A stretch of DNA of 39,090 nt, taken from the NCBI GenBank assembly GCA_034421015.1, contig DAOUKT010000014.1, forward strand, positions 1 through 39,090, in the 5' to 3' direction. The DNA is from DAOUJW01 sp034421015. Lineage in GTDB: Bacteria; Chloroflexota; Dehalococcoidia; Lucifugimonadales; UBA2985. The notes beneath the pieces are model-generated. The model had not been told where the DNA came from. It did not search any database and saw only the letters and a list, made by a program, of their open reading frames with translations. The translations under genes were made by a program, and so were the position numbers. This document shows positions 29,483 to 37,889 of the stretch, in pieces; position 1 is the first letter of the stretch; each line of letters opens with the position of its first letter.

Positions 29483-30430
29483 TCAGAACAGGTCGTCTAT
29501 GCGGGCCACCAGCTCCGGCGGCAGGGGGCCTTTGGCCTCGGCCTCCACGCACTCCCTCAGCTCCTGCCGGTTCTTGACTCCCAGGACAACGGTGGAGACG
29601 CCCGGCATGGTCAGGGCGTACCTGTGGGCAAGGGAGGCCGGAGACTCGCCCACCTCTCTTGCCAGGTTGCGGAACGGGCCGCTGCGAACGTAGTCCGCCA
29701 TGTCCCCATGATCGGCGGGCAGGTCCCTGTCGAAGGCGTCCGTCAGTGCGCCGGCCTGAACGGCGCGGATGCCCATCACGCCGACCCCGCGTCCGGCGGC
29801 CGCGGCGATGATGTCCCGGGGTCGCGCCGGTTCATCAAAGCGTTTGAGAGCGCCCGGAGAGTCCAGCAGGTTCGCTATGGCCTGCACGGCCGCGGGCGGC
29901 GGGTCCTCGCGGAGGGTCTGGATTATGGAGTCCGGCACGCCGATGCCCGTGATGCCCCACGCCCCGATCCGGCCGCTCTGAAGCAGGTCTTCCAGGGCGG
30001 GGCGCACCGCTTCAATGAACAGGCTTCGCGGTGTGCCCTGGTACGCGTCTGCCGCCTCGTCCGGGATGATCATGTTGTGCAGGAAAAACAGGTCAACCCT
30101 GTCCAGCATCATGCGCTCCAGGCTCTCCTCCAGGCTCTTTGCCAGGATGCCTGCCACGTCGCCGGGGGCCGGGTTGCCCAGCCTGCACTTGGTGGAGACC
30201 TTCACCCCTGCCGGAAGGCGACCGCCGAACGCCTCGCCAACCACAAGCTCGGCCTCCCCGTTGCCGTAGCCCGGCGCCACGTCCAGGAAATCGATGCCCG
30301 ATTCCACTGCCTCCAGGACGGTTGCGACGGACTCCTCGCGGGTCGTGGGACCCCACACCTGCCCTATGCCGCCCCCACCGAGGGTGAGCGCGCTTACCGG
30401 GCCCAAACTGCCGAAGTCTCTTTTGTGCAT
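29483..30430 (-). CDS. aldo/keto reductase
   Basis: A 315-residue NAD(P)-dependent aldo/keto reductase with a TIM-barrel pattern. The catalytic tetrad is visible as Asp50 (GIDFLDVAPGYG), Tyr55, Lys81 (VSTKCRL) and the histidine in DLFFLHNM. The C-terminal segment SPASLAHRYALTMPGVSTVVLGVKN is the coenzyme-binding region typical of the L-fucose/galactose-dehydrogenase-like group of this superfamily. It reduces or oxidises carbonyls of sugars or small aldehydes. It is the last gene of a five-gene minus-strand run, after an aspartic protease and a quinone-reductase-like enzyme. Substrate is not determinable. Confidence 0.88.
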   Translation of the reverse strand: MHKRDFGSLGPVSALTLGGGGIGQVWGPTTREESVATVLEAVESGIDFLDVAPGYGNGEAELVVGEAFGGRLPAGVKVSTKCRLGNPAPGDVAGILAKSLEESLERMMLDRVDLFFLHNMIIPDEAADAYQGTPRSLFIEAVRPALEDLLQSGRIGAWGITGIGVPDSIIQTLREDPPPAAVQAIANLLDSPGALKRFDEPARPRDIIAAAAGRGVGVMGIRAVQAGALTDAFDRDLPADHGDMADYVRSGPFRNLAREVGESPASLAHRYALTMPGVSTVVLGVKNRQELRECVEAEAKGPLPPELVARIDDLF

Positions 30431-30468
30431 AGGCCTCTAGCTTTTCCCGTCTCCTGAGCCAAGGGTTC

Positions 30469-30882
30469 TCATATGAGACCAGCTACTGAGACAAGTTTCT
30501 GATGTACCGGGTCCACCCCCAGGAACGCCATCTCAAGAGCCAAGGCTCCGAGCAGGGGCGTAGTACCCTCGTCATTGAACAGGACGTATGTAAGAATTTC
30601 TTCTCCTTCGACACTAACCCACGTCTGGCCGACTTCCATCTCCCTGGACACGCCGTGCGCCGACTCGAACCTGCGGCGCATTGTAGGTTCTACTCCCAGA
30701 TCGCGCAAGACGGACGCTGGTACAGCTGTTATGGACGCGCCCGTATCCACAAGAGCTTCAAGCGTTGTCCAATGCTCGCGTTCCGCGTCGCCTATGCCTA
30801 TCTCTATTCTCAAAATTCCCAATGAGCCTTCTGCATTGCCCTTTCGTTTCAGATCAAATTTGGTCAGGTGTGTCTTACCCAT
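30469..30882 (-). CDS. clan AA (retropepsin-like) aspartic protease, intact DTG
   Basis: A 137-residue single-domain aspartic protease-like protein. The catalytic motif ALVDTGASITAVP has Asp46-Thr47-Gly48, followed by the conserved second strand and LLGALALEMAFLGVD near the end, the retropepsin-type core. Such bacterial proteins would act as homodimers. No signal peptide is visible, so it is cytoplasmic. It lies between the aldo/keto reductase and quinone-reductase genes, each within about 40 bp. A close paralogue with altered catalytic residues lies at 31896-32249 in the same operon. Biological role is unknown. Confidence 0.75.
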   Translation of the reverse strand: MGKTHLTKFDLKRKGNAEGSLGILRIEIGIGDAEREHWTTLEALVDTGASITAVPASVLRDLGVEPTMRRRFESAHGVSREMEVGQTWVSVEGEEILTYVLFNDEGTTPLLGALALEMAFLGVDPVHQKLVSVAGLI

Positions 30883-30895
30883 GAGACTCCCACAA

Positions 30896-31858
30896 TCACA
30901 AGGTGAGGACTATCTTGCCAAAGATTACCCGCTCTGCCAAGAGCCTCTGCGCCTCTGCAGCCTCCTCCCAGGGCAGAACCCTGTCCACAATCGGGCGCAT
31001 TGTCCCGTCCTCGAACCACGCCTTCAGCTGCGCCCAGCCCGCGCCTTCGACGTCTTCCGCGGCATCGTTGAAGACGCCCGACTGGTGCACCGACTGCCCC
31101 CTGGCTTCCATAACGCTCTGGTCCTGCTCCGAGCGGGCCCCGGACGGCGCGCCGACGTTCACGACGCGTCCGCCATCGGCAAGCACCTTCATCGTTGCAT
31201 CGAAGACCGCGCCTCCAACGGAGTCCAGGACAACATCCACGCCCCGGTCGCCGGTGAGGCGCTGAAGCTCCGCAGCAACGTCCTGGGTGGAGTAGTTGAT
31301 GCCGGCCTCCGCGCCAAGCTCCACTCCCATTGCCACCTTGGCGTCGCTGCCCGCGGTCGTCAGCACGCGTGCGCCTGAGGCCCGGGCTATCTGGATGCCG
31401 GCCGTGCCAACACCGCTTCCGGCGGCGTGGACAACGACCGTCTCGCCGGGCTGCATCCGCCCCAGCTTTTTCAAGCCGTACCAGGCCGTCAGGAACACGC
31501 ACGGGATGGACGCCGCGTCCACAATGCTCATCCCTTCAGGCAGCCTGTAGGCCAGGACGGCTCTGGACGGGACGAACTCGGCGTACGCGCTCCTGGCGAG
31601 GGCGATCACCGGGTCTCCGACACTCCATCCGTTCACCTCGGAGCCGACGGCCTCTATTGTGCCACCGACGTCCAGGCCCGGGATGAATGGCCCGCCGGTC
31701 GCGCCTCCACCCACGGGGCCTCTTCCCAGGTCGGCCCTGTTCACGCCGATAGCGGAGGTGCGAATGAGCACCTGGTCAGGTCGCGGCTCAGGCGTGGGGA
31801 CCTCCTCCATACGGAGGCTGCGCTCGTCTCCTTCTACGTGAACTCTAATGGCTCGCAT
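30896..31858 (-). CDS. zinc-independent quinone oxidoreductase/alcohol dehydrogenase-like MDR
   Basis: A 320-residue medium-chain dehydrogenase/reductase of the quinone reductase type. The GroES-like N-terminal part has VNRADLGRGPVGG and PGLDVGGTIEAVG, and the Rossmann part has HAAGSGVGTAGIQIARASGARVL and VLDSVGGAVFDATMKVL. The zinc-ligand cysteines of true alcohol dehydrogenases are absent, so it should use NADPH for quinone or enone reduction. I start at ATG 31858, because AGGAG is seven bases upstream; the frame extends to 31882 but that codon precedes the ribosome site. It is flanked on both sides by the two aspartic protease-like genes. Confidence 0.88.
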   Translation of the reverse strand: MRAIRVHVEGDERSLRMEEVPTPEPRPDQVLIRTSAIGVNRADLGRGPVGGGATGGPFIPGLDVGGTIEAVGSEVNGWSVGDPVIALARSAYAEFVPSRAVLAYRLPEGMSIVDAASIPCVFLTAWYGLKKLGRMQPGETVVVHAAGSGVGTAGIQIARASGARVLTTAGSDAKVAMGVELGAEAGINYSTQDVAAELQRLTGDRGVDVVLDSVGGAVFDATMKVLADGGRVVNVGAPSGARSEQDQSVMEARGQSVHQSGVFNDAAEDVEGAGWAQLKAWFEDGTMRPIVDRVLPWEEAAEAQRLLAERVIFGKIVLTL

Positions 31859-31895
31859 CTGCCTGCTCCTTTCGCCTATCAAGAGGAAAGAGCCT

Positions 31896-32249
31896 TCACA
31901 TCAGGCCCTCCACAGGGATCAGTCTCCCGTCGACCGGGTCAACCGCCATATACACGGCTTCCAGGGTCATTGCTCCAAGCAGAGGCGTAGACCCCTCGTC
32001 GTTGAACAGGACCTGGGTCAGCGTTTCCCGCCCGTCTACTCTCACCCACGTATGACCGACTTCCATCTCTCTCGACTCGCCGTGCGCGGAGCGGAAGCGC
32101 TGGCGCAATGATGGTTCCACGCCCAGTTCACGCAGGACAGACGCAGGCGCAGCAGTGATGGTTGCGCGCGTGCCCACAAGGGCGTCAAGCGTCCTCCAAC
32201 GGCCGCGCTCCGGGTCGCCTATGCCAATCTCCATAGTGAAGGTTCCCAT
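31896..32249 (-). CDS. degenerate clan AA aspartic protease paralogue, catalytic Asp lost
   Basis: A 117-residue paralogue of the protease at 30469-30882, aligned along its full length: EIGIGD, W..LDALV, PASVLRELGVEPS, SREMEVGHTWV and LLGAMTLEAVY. At the catalytic site, ALVDTGAS of the intact protein is ALVGTRAT here (Gly26-Thr27-Arg28), so the nucleophile-activating aspartate and the flap-supporting glycine are gone. The frame is open with a clean ribosome site (AAGGAG) before the ATG at 32249, so it is not an ordinary pseudogene. It may be a regulatory or binding subunit that could pair with the active paralogue. The longer frame reaching 32381 has no ribosome site. Confidence 0.7.
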   Translation of the reverse strand: MGTFTMEIGIGDPERGRWRTLDALVGTRATITAAPASVLRELGVEPSLRQRFRSAHGESREMEVGHTWVRVDGRETLTQVLFNDEGSTPLLGAMTLEAVYMAVDPVDGRLIPVEGLM

Positions 32250-32269
32250 TGGGCCATCGCTCCTTTCGC

Positions 32270-33229
32270 CTACGAGGAGGGCGGCGTCAGCGGCCAGGTG
32301 CCCGTCGAGGGGACGCCCTGCTGGGACTCCCGCCGCTCGCGGATGCGCGTGCCCGTCGCCGGGTCGATGGCCCGGGACCACGTGCGCTTCATCGAGTCGA
32401 CAACGTTGTTATGGCTGCGACCCACGCGTTCGATCTCAATCTCTCCCACGTCCCCGTCCTGGAGGGGGCCAAGGCCCTGGTGGTTGGTGCCGCACAGGAT
32501 GAGGTCACCGGGCTTGAGGGTCATGTTGGCAGAGAGGGCCGCAATGAGGTAGGCCACGCTGTGCTCCATGTCGCTGGTGTTGTAGTCCTGGCGCAGCTGC
32601 CCGTTGACGGTGTACTTGACGTTAAGGGTGTTGGGGTCGCTGATCTCGTCGGCGGTGGTTATGGCCGGGCCAATCGGCAGGAAGGTGTCGAAGGACTTGC
32701 CGTACTCGCCCGACAGGGTGGCTTCGCCCTCAACCGGCGCCCTGGCCGAAACGTCCACCGCGGTGGTGTAGCCAAAGATGTGGTCCAGGGCCTGGGCCAC
32801 CGGCACGTTGGAGGCCGCCCTTCCAATGACAAAGGCCAGCTCAGCCTCGTGGTGGAAGATAACGGGCCGGAAGTTCGGCAGGACGATGGTGTCGCCAGGG
32901 CCGATGACCGCGTCCGGCGACTTGAAGAAGGTGGCCAGCGGTCGCACCGGCTCGACGGGGACGCCCTCCATGAAGTTGCCCCGGCCGCAGAGCACCTTGC
33001 CGGGCCGCGGGACCGGCGGCCGCAGTCGCACGTCCCTCAAAGGAATGGCTTGGGCATTCTCCTCCAGCCTCTCCAGCATGGGCCTGAGAAACTGGAAGTT
33101 GACGATGATGTTCTCCAGGGTGAGCTGGGGGGAGCCGCCCTGGAGCTGCTGCACCTCGCGGCTGATGTCCACCACGCCGTCTTCCTTCAGAATGCACGGT
33201 CGAAAGTCGTTGTAAAACCCTATCTTCAT
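32270..33229 (-). CDS. fumarylacetoacetate hydrolase family protein
   Basis: A 319-residue enzyme of the FAA hydrolase superfamily, which cleaves or decarboxylates beta-keto acids with a bound magnesium or calcium ion. The conserved metal-site pattern appears as VIFHHEAELAFVIG (acidic ligands), FGYTTAVDVSARA and LILCGTNHQGLG. The family covers fumarylacetoacetase, 2-hydroxyhepta-diene-dioate isomerase and oxaloacetate decarboxylases. I start at ATG 33229, since AGGAGG is six bases upstream; the frame extends to 33250. It is the first gene of the operon with the two protease-like proteins, the MDR enzyme and the aldo/keto reductase. The set suggests aromatic or sugar-acid catabolism. Confidence 0.9.
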   Translation of the reverse strand: MKIGFYNDFRPCILKEDGVVDISREVQQLQGGSPQLTLENIIVNFQFLRPMLERLEENAQAIPLRDVRLRPPVPRPGKVLCGRGNFMEGVPVEPVRPLATFFKSPDAVIGPGDTIVLPNFRPVIFHHEAELAFVIGRAASNVPVAQALDHIFGYTTAVDVSARAPVEGEATLSGEYGKSFDTFLPIGPAITTADEISDPNTLNVKYTVNGQLRQDYNTSDMEHSVAYLIAALSANMTLKPGDLILCGTNHQGLGPLQDGDVGEIEIERVGRSHNNVVDSMKRTWSRAIDPATGTRIRERRESQQGVPSTGTWPLTPPSS

Positions 33230-33288
33230 TTGAAACCTCCTGCCCCTCATACAAGGGGAACTGCTTTGAGGATGTGTAGCCTGCCCAC

Positions 33289-33318
33289 TTTATACCCCTC
33301 GCGGCAAGGCGGGCGCAA
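33289..33318 (-). promoter_or_regulatory. predicted promoter of the FAA hydrolase operon
   Basis: On the minus strand TATAAA (33289-33294) is preceded at 18 bp by TTGCGC (33313-33318). The -35 is imperfect, so the operon may need activation. The -10 lies about 60 bp before the start codon. Confidence 0.4.
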
Positions 33319-33353
33319 CCCCCAGCCACTCCAATTGTGCAGCGCTCAGGGAT

Positions 33354-33866
33354 ATGTGTTATCTTCCACCTGTCATGATGGAGGAAGCGACTTTCTGTCC
33401 ACGATGCAGCGCGCGCCTGGAGATGAAGGAAGTCAACGGAGCGCAGAGGCCGCGCTGCCCGGAGTGCGGCAGGGTCATCTACTACGACCCAAAGCTGGCC
33501 GCAACGGTGGTGGTGGAGCGCGACGACCGCGTGTTGATGGTGAGGCGCGCCATCCAGCCGGGAATCGGCCTCTGGAGCCTGCCCGGCGGCTACGTCGACC
33601 GCGGTGAGGTTGTGGAGAAGGCGGCGGCAAGGGAGGTGCTGGAGGAGACGGGGCTGCACGTGAACATCACCGGCTTGCTGGGCCTCTTCTCGGAGGAGGG
33701 GCACCCCGTTGTGCTGGCGGCCTTCAACGCTCAGGAGGTCGGCGAAGAAGAGGCGAAGCCCGGGCCTGAAGTCTCGGAGCTTGGCTTCTTCCACCTGGAC
33801 GACCTCCCTCCCCTGGCCTTTCCCAGAGACCCCATCATCCTGGAGGCGTGGAAGAATTCACGGTAG
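33354..33866 (+). CDS. NUDIX hydrolase with N-terminal zinc ribbon
   Basis: A 170-residue protein. Cysteines 15, 18, 35 and 38 in CPRCSARL...CPECGRVIYYD form a zinc ribbon, and a full Nudix box GGYVDRGEVVEKAAAREVL, then EETGL, sits at 78-101 with the REVLEE motif at 93-98. The zinc ribbon plus Nudix domain is seen in NudC-like enzymes that hydrolyse NAD(H) or decap NAD-RNA, and in ADP-ribose pyrophosphatases; the substrate is inferred only. Three ATG codons (33354, 33375, 33378) could serve as the start. It is a single gene convergent with the LRR lipoprotein. Confidence 0.9.
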   Translation: MCYLPPVMMEEATFCPRCSARLEMKEVNGAQRPRCPECGRVIYYDPKLAATVVVERDDRVLMVRRAIQPGIGLWSLPGGYVDRGEVVEKAAAREVLEETGLHVNITGLLGLFSEEGHPVVLAAFNAQEVGEEEAKPGPEVSELGFFHLDDLPPLAFPRDPIILEAWKNSR

Positions 33867-33890
33867 AAGCGCAGGTTGGAGCGGGCGCGG

Positions 33891-36161
33891 CTAGGACTCC
33901 GCCCGGCACCGCTCCAGGTCGGACCGCTCCTCCGGTATCTCCGGGTACTCATCGGCTACGCAGTCCCACAGACCATCCTCCCAGAGGTCCAGCGAGGTCA
34001 GACTGACGAGCCGGTAAATCCCCGGGGGTATATTCGCACTGAGCCTGTTCCCGCTCAGGGTCAGCTTGGACAGGCTTTCCAGCATTCCAAACTCCCGCGG
34101 AATGGGGCCTTCCAACCGGTTGCCGGAGAGATACAGCTCCTCCAGCCTGGAGAGGAAACCCAGATCAGATGGTATCGAGCCGGAGAGGACGTTGCCACGA
34201 AGGTTGAGGATGCGGAGGCTCTCCAGAGACCCCAACTCCTGCGGAATGTTGCCGCTCAGCAAGTTGGCGCTGAGGTCCAGCGCCTCAAGCTCCTTGAGGC
34301 CGCCAAGCTCAGGCGGTATCGGGCCGGTCAGCCAGTCACCGGAGAGGTCCAGCCCCATCAACCCGGTCAACTGCCCAAGCTTTGGGGGAAGAGCGCCGGT
34401 CAAGCCCAGATTTCCAAGCGCCAACTCTTGGACTCTTAATGGCTCGCCACCCACGCCGACACCCTGCCAGTCGGAGATGGAAGTCCGCCCGCTCCAGTTC
34501 AGCTCAGCCCTCCCTGCAAGGGCATCTCGAATGGCCAGCAGCGTCTCGCAGTCCTGGACAAGTCCGGGATTCTCCCCGGGATTCGTGACCACAAACCCTT
34601 CGGAACAGGATGAAGTGTCGACTGGACTTGCGGACTCAGGCCGGTTCCACTCAAACAGGCGTCCAACGGACTCATCGTAGTGTCCACTGACCAGGTCCAG
34701 GACGGTATCCCCTGCCGCCAGCATGCGCATGTTGCCTCCATCCGGGTCAGCCGTGAGGACCACCCTTCGCACCGCGTGTTCACTCCCCGGAAACTGGGGA
34801 ATGTCGCCTGATACGGCCACTTTCGACCCGTCCGGCGACCAGGCGGCTGCCGTCACTCGAAGGAACGCCGGAAGAGGAAGGTCCAATTCGACAACGTCAC
34901 CGCCGTCCAGACCGACTGTGAAGACGCGGCTGGGCACGAAGTCGTTTGAGTCCGCGAGTAGACCGGGGGCAATCTCCCTGGTAATGAAGAGCAGCCTCTT
35001 GCTGTCCGGAGACCAGGCCGGACTCCCTCTGAAAAGACTCACACCCGCTGGAAGCTCCGCTACGTCAAGCGGCCAGAGCGGCCCCTCGCCGGACGCATCT
35101 ACGATACGCCGGAGATTGTGGCCGTTGGGACGAATTACGTAGACCCCCGCATCCTCCCCGCCACTCCTGGTGAAGGCGAGATACTCCCCGTCGGGAGACC
35201 ACGACGGAGGGCCGGTGGCTTCCGTCATCCTGAACACTGCTGATCTGGTAGTCCGATACTGGATCACTCCCGGGTCCCTTGCTCCGCCCGTGTACAACCA
35301 CGACCGGCGGCCGCCAGGCGTGGACTCATAGCCAACCAGGGCCAGGGACTCGCCGCTTGGCGACCACGCCGGGGGCGAGCGCACGGCTTCAACGCCCTCG
35401 CCTCCCAGCCACCACCTGCTCGGCGGCAGACCGTCTTCCAAAACGTCCTCCAGGAGGTAGACCCACGTATCGTTAAAGAACCCGCCGGTTCGTATGAATG
35501 CTACGCTGCTGCCGTCAGGCGACCACACGGGGTAGCTGTCGAATCCCTGGCTTTCCGTCAAACGCTGTCGTCCCCCGCCGTCCAGGTCAGCCGAGGCAAT
35601 CTCATGGAGGTGGTATGCCGCCGTGCCCTCCAAATCCGAGACGACAAGGGGATACTCGCAGGTGGAGTAGACCATCCGCGAGCCGTCCGGAGACAGGTCG
35701 GCGTAGAACTCATAAACGGACGTGTCATCAGATTCCGGGTCGGCGTCGACTATTGCGTCTACGTTTGTGCCCCGGCTATCGACGGCCCAGATAGTATCCG
35801 AGACATTGAAAATGAGCCGGGAGCCGTCAGGCGTCCAGTGAAGAAAATGGTGGGAGTCGTTCGCAGGCTCGCCGTCCGGGGGCGAGCAGGAGGCGGTTGG
35901 AGGGGGGCCCGCCTCTTCCGGCGCAGTCGGCGTGGTGGGCCTTTCGGCTGCCCAGGCCTCACCAAACGCGACGGCAGTCGCCATCACGTCCTCAGCGGCT
36001 ATCGTGGCCCTTGGCCGTGAGTCGGCGGCCGGGCTGCCGTCCGGGGCCGCCGTGTCCTCTTCGCAGGCCGCTGTCAATACAGCTGCCGCGATGAGCAGCG
36101 TCAGCAACAAGAGCCACTCCTGTATGCGTCTTCGGGGTGTGCGTGAGTTGCCCATGACCAT
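33891..36161 (-). CDS. lipoprotein with TolB-like propeller and leucine-rich repeats
   Basis: A 756-residue exported lipoprotein. A basic N terminus and hydrophobic helix (about 16-30) end in the lipobox LTAAC (Cys33). The central part (about 100-520) has seven or more WD40-like PD40/TolB repeats with the W-S-P-D-G-S/K signature (for example WTPDGSRLIF, WSPDGSSVAF, WSPDGEYLAF). The C-terminal part (about 560-740) holds plant-type leucine-rich repeats (LTGPIPPELGGL, LSGNIPQELGSL). The fusion suggests a cell-surface binding or signalling role. I place the start at ATG 36161 or 36155; the frame extends upstream to 36353 but that part overlaps the adjacent dehydrogenase gene and is not membrane-like. 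It is convergent with the NUDIX gene. Confidence 0.85.
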   Translation of the reverse strand: MVMGNSRTPRRRIQEWLLLLTLLIAAAVLTAACEEDTAAPDGSPAADSRPRATIAAEDVMATAVAFGEAWAAERPTTPTAPEEAGPPPTASCSPPDGEPANDSHHFLHWTPDGSRLIFNVSDTIWAVDSRGTNVDAIVDADPESDDTSVYEFYADLSPDGSRMVYSTCEYPLVVSDLEGTAAYHLHEIASADLDGGGRQRLTESQGFDSYPVWSPDGSSVAFIRTGGFFNDTWVYLLEDVLEDGLPPSRWWLGGEGVEAVRSPPAWSPSGESLALVGYESTPGGRRSWLYTGGARDPGVIQYRTTRSAVFRMTEATGPPSWSPDGEYLAFTRSGGEDAGVYVIRPNGHNLRRIVDASGEGPLWPLDVAELPAGVSLFRGSPAWSPDSKRLLFITREIAPGLLADSNDFVPSRVFTVGLDGGDVVELDLPLPAFLRVTAAAWSPDGSKVAVSGDIPQFPGSEHAVRRVVLTADPDGGNMRMLAAGDTVLDLVSGHYDESVGRLFEWNRPESASPVDTSSCSEGFVVTNPGENPGLVQDCETLLAIRDALAGRAELNWSGRTSISDWQGVGVGGEPLRVQELALGNLGLTGALPPKLGQLTGLMGLDLSGDWLTGPIPPELGGLKELEALDLSANLLSGNIPQELGSLESLRILNLRGNVLSGSIPSDLGFLSRLEELYLSGNRLEGPIPREFGMLESLSKLTLSGNRLSANIPPGIYRLVSLTSLDLWEDGLWDCVADEYPEIPEERSDLERCRAES

Positions 36162-36199
36162 CCCGTACAGTAGCCGCCGCCGTACCGACGGACGTCCGG

Positions 36200-37201
36200 C
36201 TAGTAGCCCCGGTCGGGGTCGTACACGTTGAGCAGGTCGCGGCCGTCCAGGTATCGGCGCAGGTTGTCCAGGAACAGGTCCACCGCCCGCTCCTCGTACA
36301 GGAGCGAGTTTCCGGCGACGTGGGCGGTCATCAGAAGGCGCGGCTCTCTCCAAAGGGGGCTGTCCGGTGGCAGGGGCTCACGGGCGAAGACGTCCAGCGC
36401 GGCTCCCGCCAGGTGCCCGTCCCGAAGGGCCTTCACAAGCGCGTCCTCGTCCACGATGCCGCCGCGGCCGGCGTTCAGGACGTAGCTGCCCCGCTTCATG
36501 CGACGTATCTCCGGCTCGCCTATGAGGCCGAAGGTCTCCTGAGTCCCGGGCAGGCAGATTATGAGGAAGTCGCTTTCGTCAAGGATACGGGGCAGGTCTT
36601 TGGGCGGCAGCAGCAGGTCGACGTCGCCCTGCCCTGCGACCGGCTCAGCGATCGTCCGGCGCATTGCCAGCACGCGCATGTCCATGGCGCGGCACAGCTT
36701 CGCCACCCTTGAGCCGATCCTGCCCAGCCCCAGGACGCCCGCCGTGCGCCCCGCAAGCTCGCCGCCGATGTACTTCCAGTAGTCGCCCCTGTCCTGGGCG
36801 CGGACGGCCGCCGGAAGCTCCTTGGCCAGGGCGAGCATGCTGCCCAGCGCCCACTCCGAGATGGGCACGGCGTGAATGCCGCTGGCGGTGGTGAACACAA
36901 GCCCACTGCGCTCCAGCCCATCCCTTACGGCCACGTCCGCGCCGGCGCTGATGAGCTGCACCCAGCGCAGGTCAGGCGCGGTCTCCCGAAGCCCGGCGGG
37001 CAGCCGGGAGGTGAGCAGCGCCTGGGTCTCCGGCACAAGGGGCAGAAGCTCGTCGGGGAAGGGGAAGGGGGGCCAGACGTCTGGCCTTGGCAGGTCATGG
37101 TTGGGATCGTTGATCAGCCGGACGCGCGAGTCCAGCGCGCGGATGCGCTCCATCTGCTCCCGCGGCAGGCCCCATCCTACGAGTAAGTTTACGGTGTCCA
37201 A
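36200..37201 (-). CDS. D-2-hydroxyacid dehydrogenase
   Basis: A 333-residue NAD(P)-dependent dehydrogenase of the D-isomer-specific 2-hydroxyacid family. The NAD motif is GVLGLGRIGSRVAKL; the catalytic arginine is in LNAGRGGIVDEDAL, the glutamate in AREPLPPDS and the histidine in LLMTAHVAGNS. Such enzymes reduce 2-oxo acids (glyoxylate, hydroxypyruvate, phosphoglycerate analogues). It starts at ATG 37201, and its end lies 38 bp before the start of the LRR lipoprotein, though joint transcription is unproven. Substrate is not determinable. Confidence 0.9.
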   Translation of the reverse strand: MDTVNLLVGWGLPREQMERIRALDSRVRLINDPNHDLPRPDVWPPFPFPDELLPLVPETQALLTSRLPAGLRETAPDLRWVQLISAGADVAVRDGLERSGLVFTTASGIHAVPISEWALGSMLALAKELPAAVRAQDRGDYWKYIGGELAGRTAGVLGLGRIGSRVAKLCRAMDMRVLAMRRTIAEPVAGQGDVDLLLPPKDLPRILDESDFLIICLPGTQETFGLIGEPEIRRMKRGSYVLNAGRGGIVDEDALVKALRDGHLAGAALDVFAREPLPPDSPLWREPRLLMTAHVAGNSLLYEERAVDLFLDNLRRYLDGRDLLNVYDPDRGY

Positions 37202-37267
37202 TACTCCCTCATAGTTATGCCAAAGACCAGAGTGACCAAGTAGTCTACAGGTCTGTCTCGTTACGCC

Positions 37268-37660
37268 TCATTTTTCGATAAACTCTGTTGCTATCTCCCA
37301 TTCCAGGTTTGAGTTCCAGTCTTCCTTGCCTTGCAGATAGTCTACAAATGCCTTAATGATTACCTCAAGTCCGAACAGCCCGGACAATTCACTCGAACAT
37401 CTATAGTGCTTGTCACCTGAGCCCTCACGATACTCAAGACCAAAGCTATTCTTGTCGCCAGTTTTTGGCGTACCGAAGTAGCACTGGAGATAATGCTCTT
37501 CATTTCCAGGCTCTTTCTCATGATCTGCCAAGATGACGAAACGGTCCTTTCCCCCCACGTATAGCAACTCTCTCAGGACTTGCTCAATATGGTCAGCCTG
37601 TTCCCTGTCAATTGTTCTCTCAGATTCCCCCGACCTCCCCTCGCTAACCGATAGCAACAT
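37268..37660 (-). CDS. uncharacterised low-GC protein
   Basis: A 130-residue soluble, acidic protein with predicted alternating helices and strands (REQADHIEQVLRELLYV, KDRFVILADHEK, HYLQCYFGTPKTG, LSGLFGLEVIIKAFVDYL). I recognise no family. The base composition is much richer in A/T than the flanking dehydrogenase and NHL genes, which indicates horizontal acquisition. I start at ATG 37660, as GGAGG is nine bases upstream; TTG at 37669 would overlap that site. The compact size, acidity and isolated low-GC context resemble immunity or antitoxin-type genes, but no toxin neighbour is seen. Confidence 0.55.
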   Translation of the reverse strand: MLLSVSEGRSGESERTIDREQADHIEQVLRELLYVGGKDRFVILADHEKEPGNEEHYLQCYFGTPKTGDKNSFGLEYREGSGDKHYRCSSELSGLFGLEVIIKAFVDYLQGKEDWNSNLEWEIATEFIEK

Positions 37661-37785
37661 TGCCAACAACCTCCATTGATGATAACTCTCCGTCCAAACT
37701 ATAGCACACGCCCCTGAGAGAACGCTGCGCTAAAACAGTCGGGAGATACCCAACGGGCGGCAAGCGCCTACACAATCCCCTTTGC

Positions 37786-37794
37786 TGGTATAAT
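37786..37794 (+). promoter_or_regulatory. extended -10 promoter of the NHL-repeat gene
   Basis: TGGTATAAT is a perfect extended -10 element about 95 bp before the ATG at 37890. The -35 match is weak. The rest of 37661-37889 contains no gene. Confidence 0.55.
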
Positions 37795-37889
37795 ATCGGT
37801 AGTCAAGAATTGGCGCGCCCGCGGGGATTGGGCATGGGTCGCTGGAGAGTCTCGAAGCGCATCCAGGACCGGAAAGGAGGGTCATCATC

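Noticed and set aside
36162..36353. N-terminal extension of the LRR lipoprotein.
   Set aside because: The extension overlaps the dehydrogenase gene, is Arg/Pro-rich, and would bury the lipoprotein signal.
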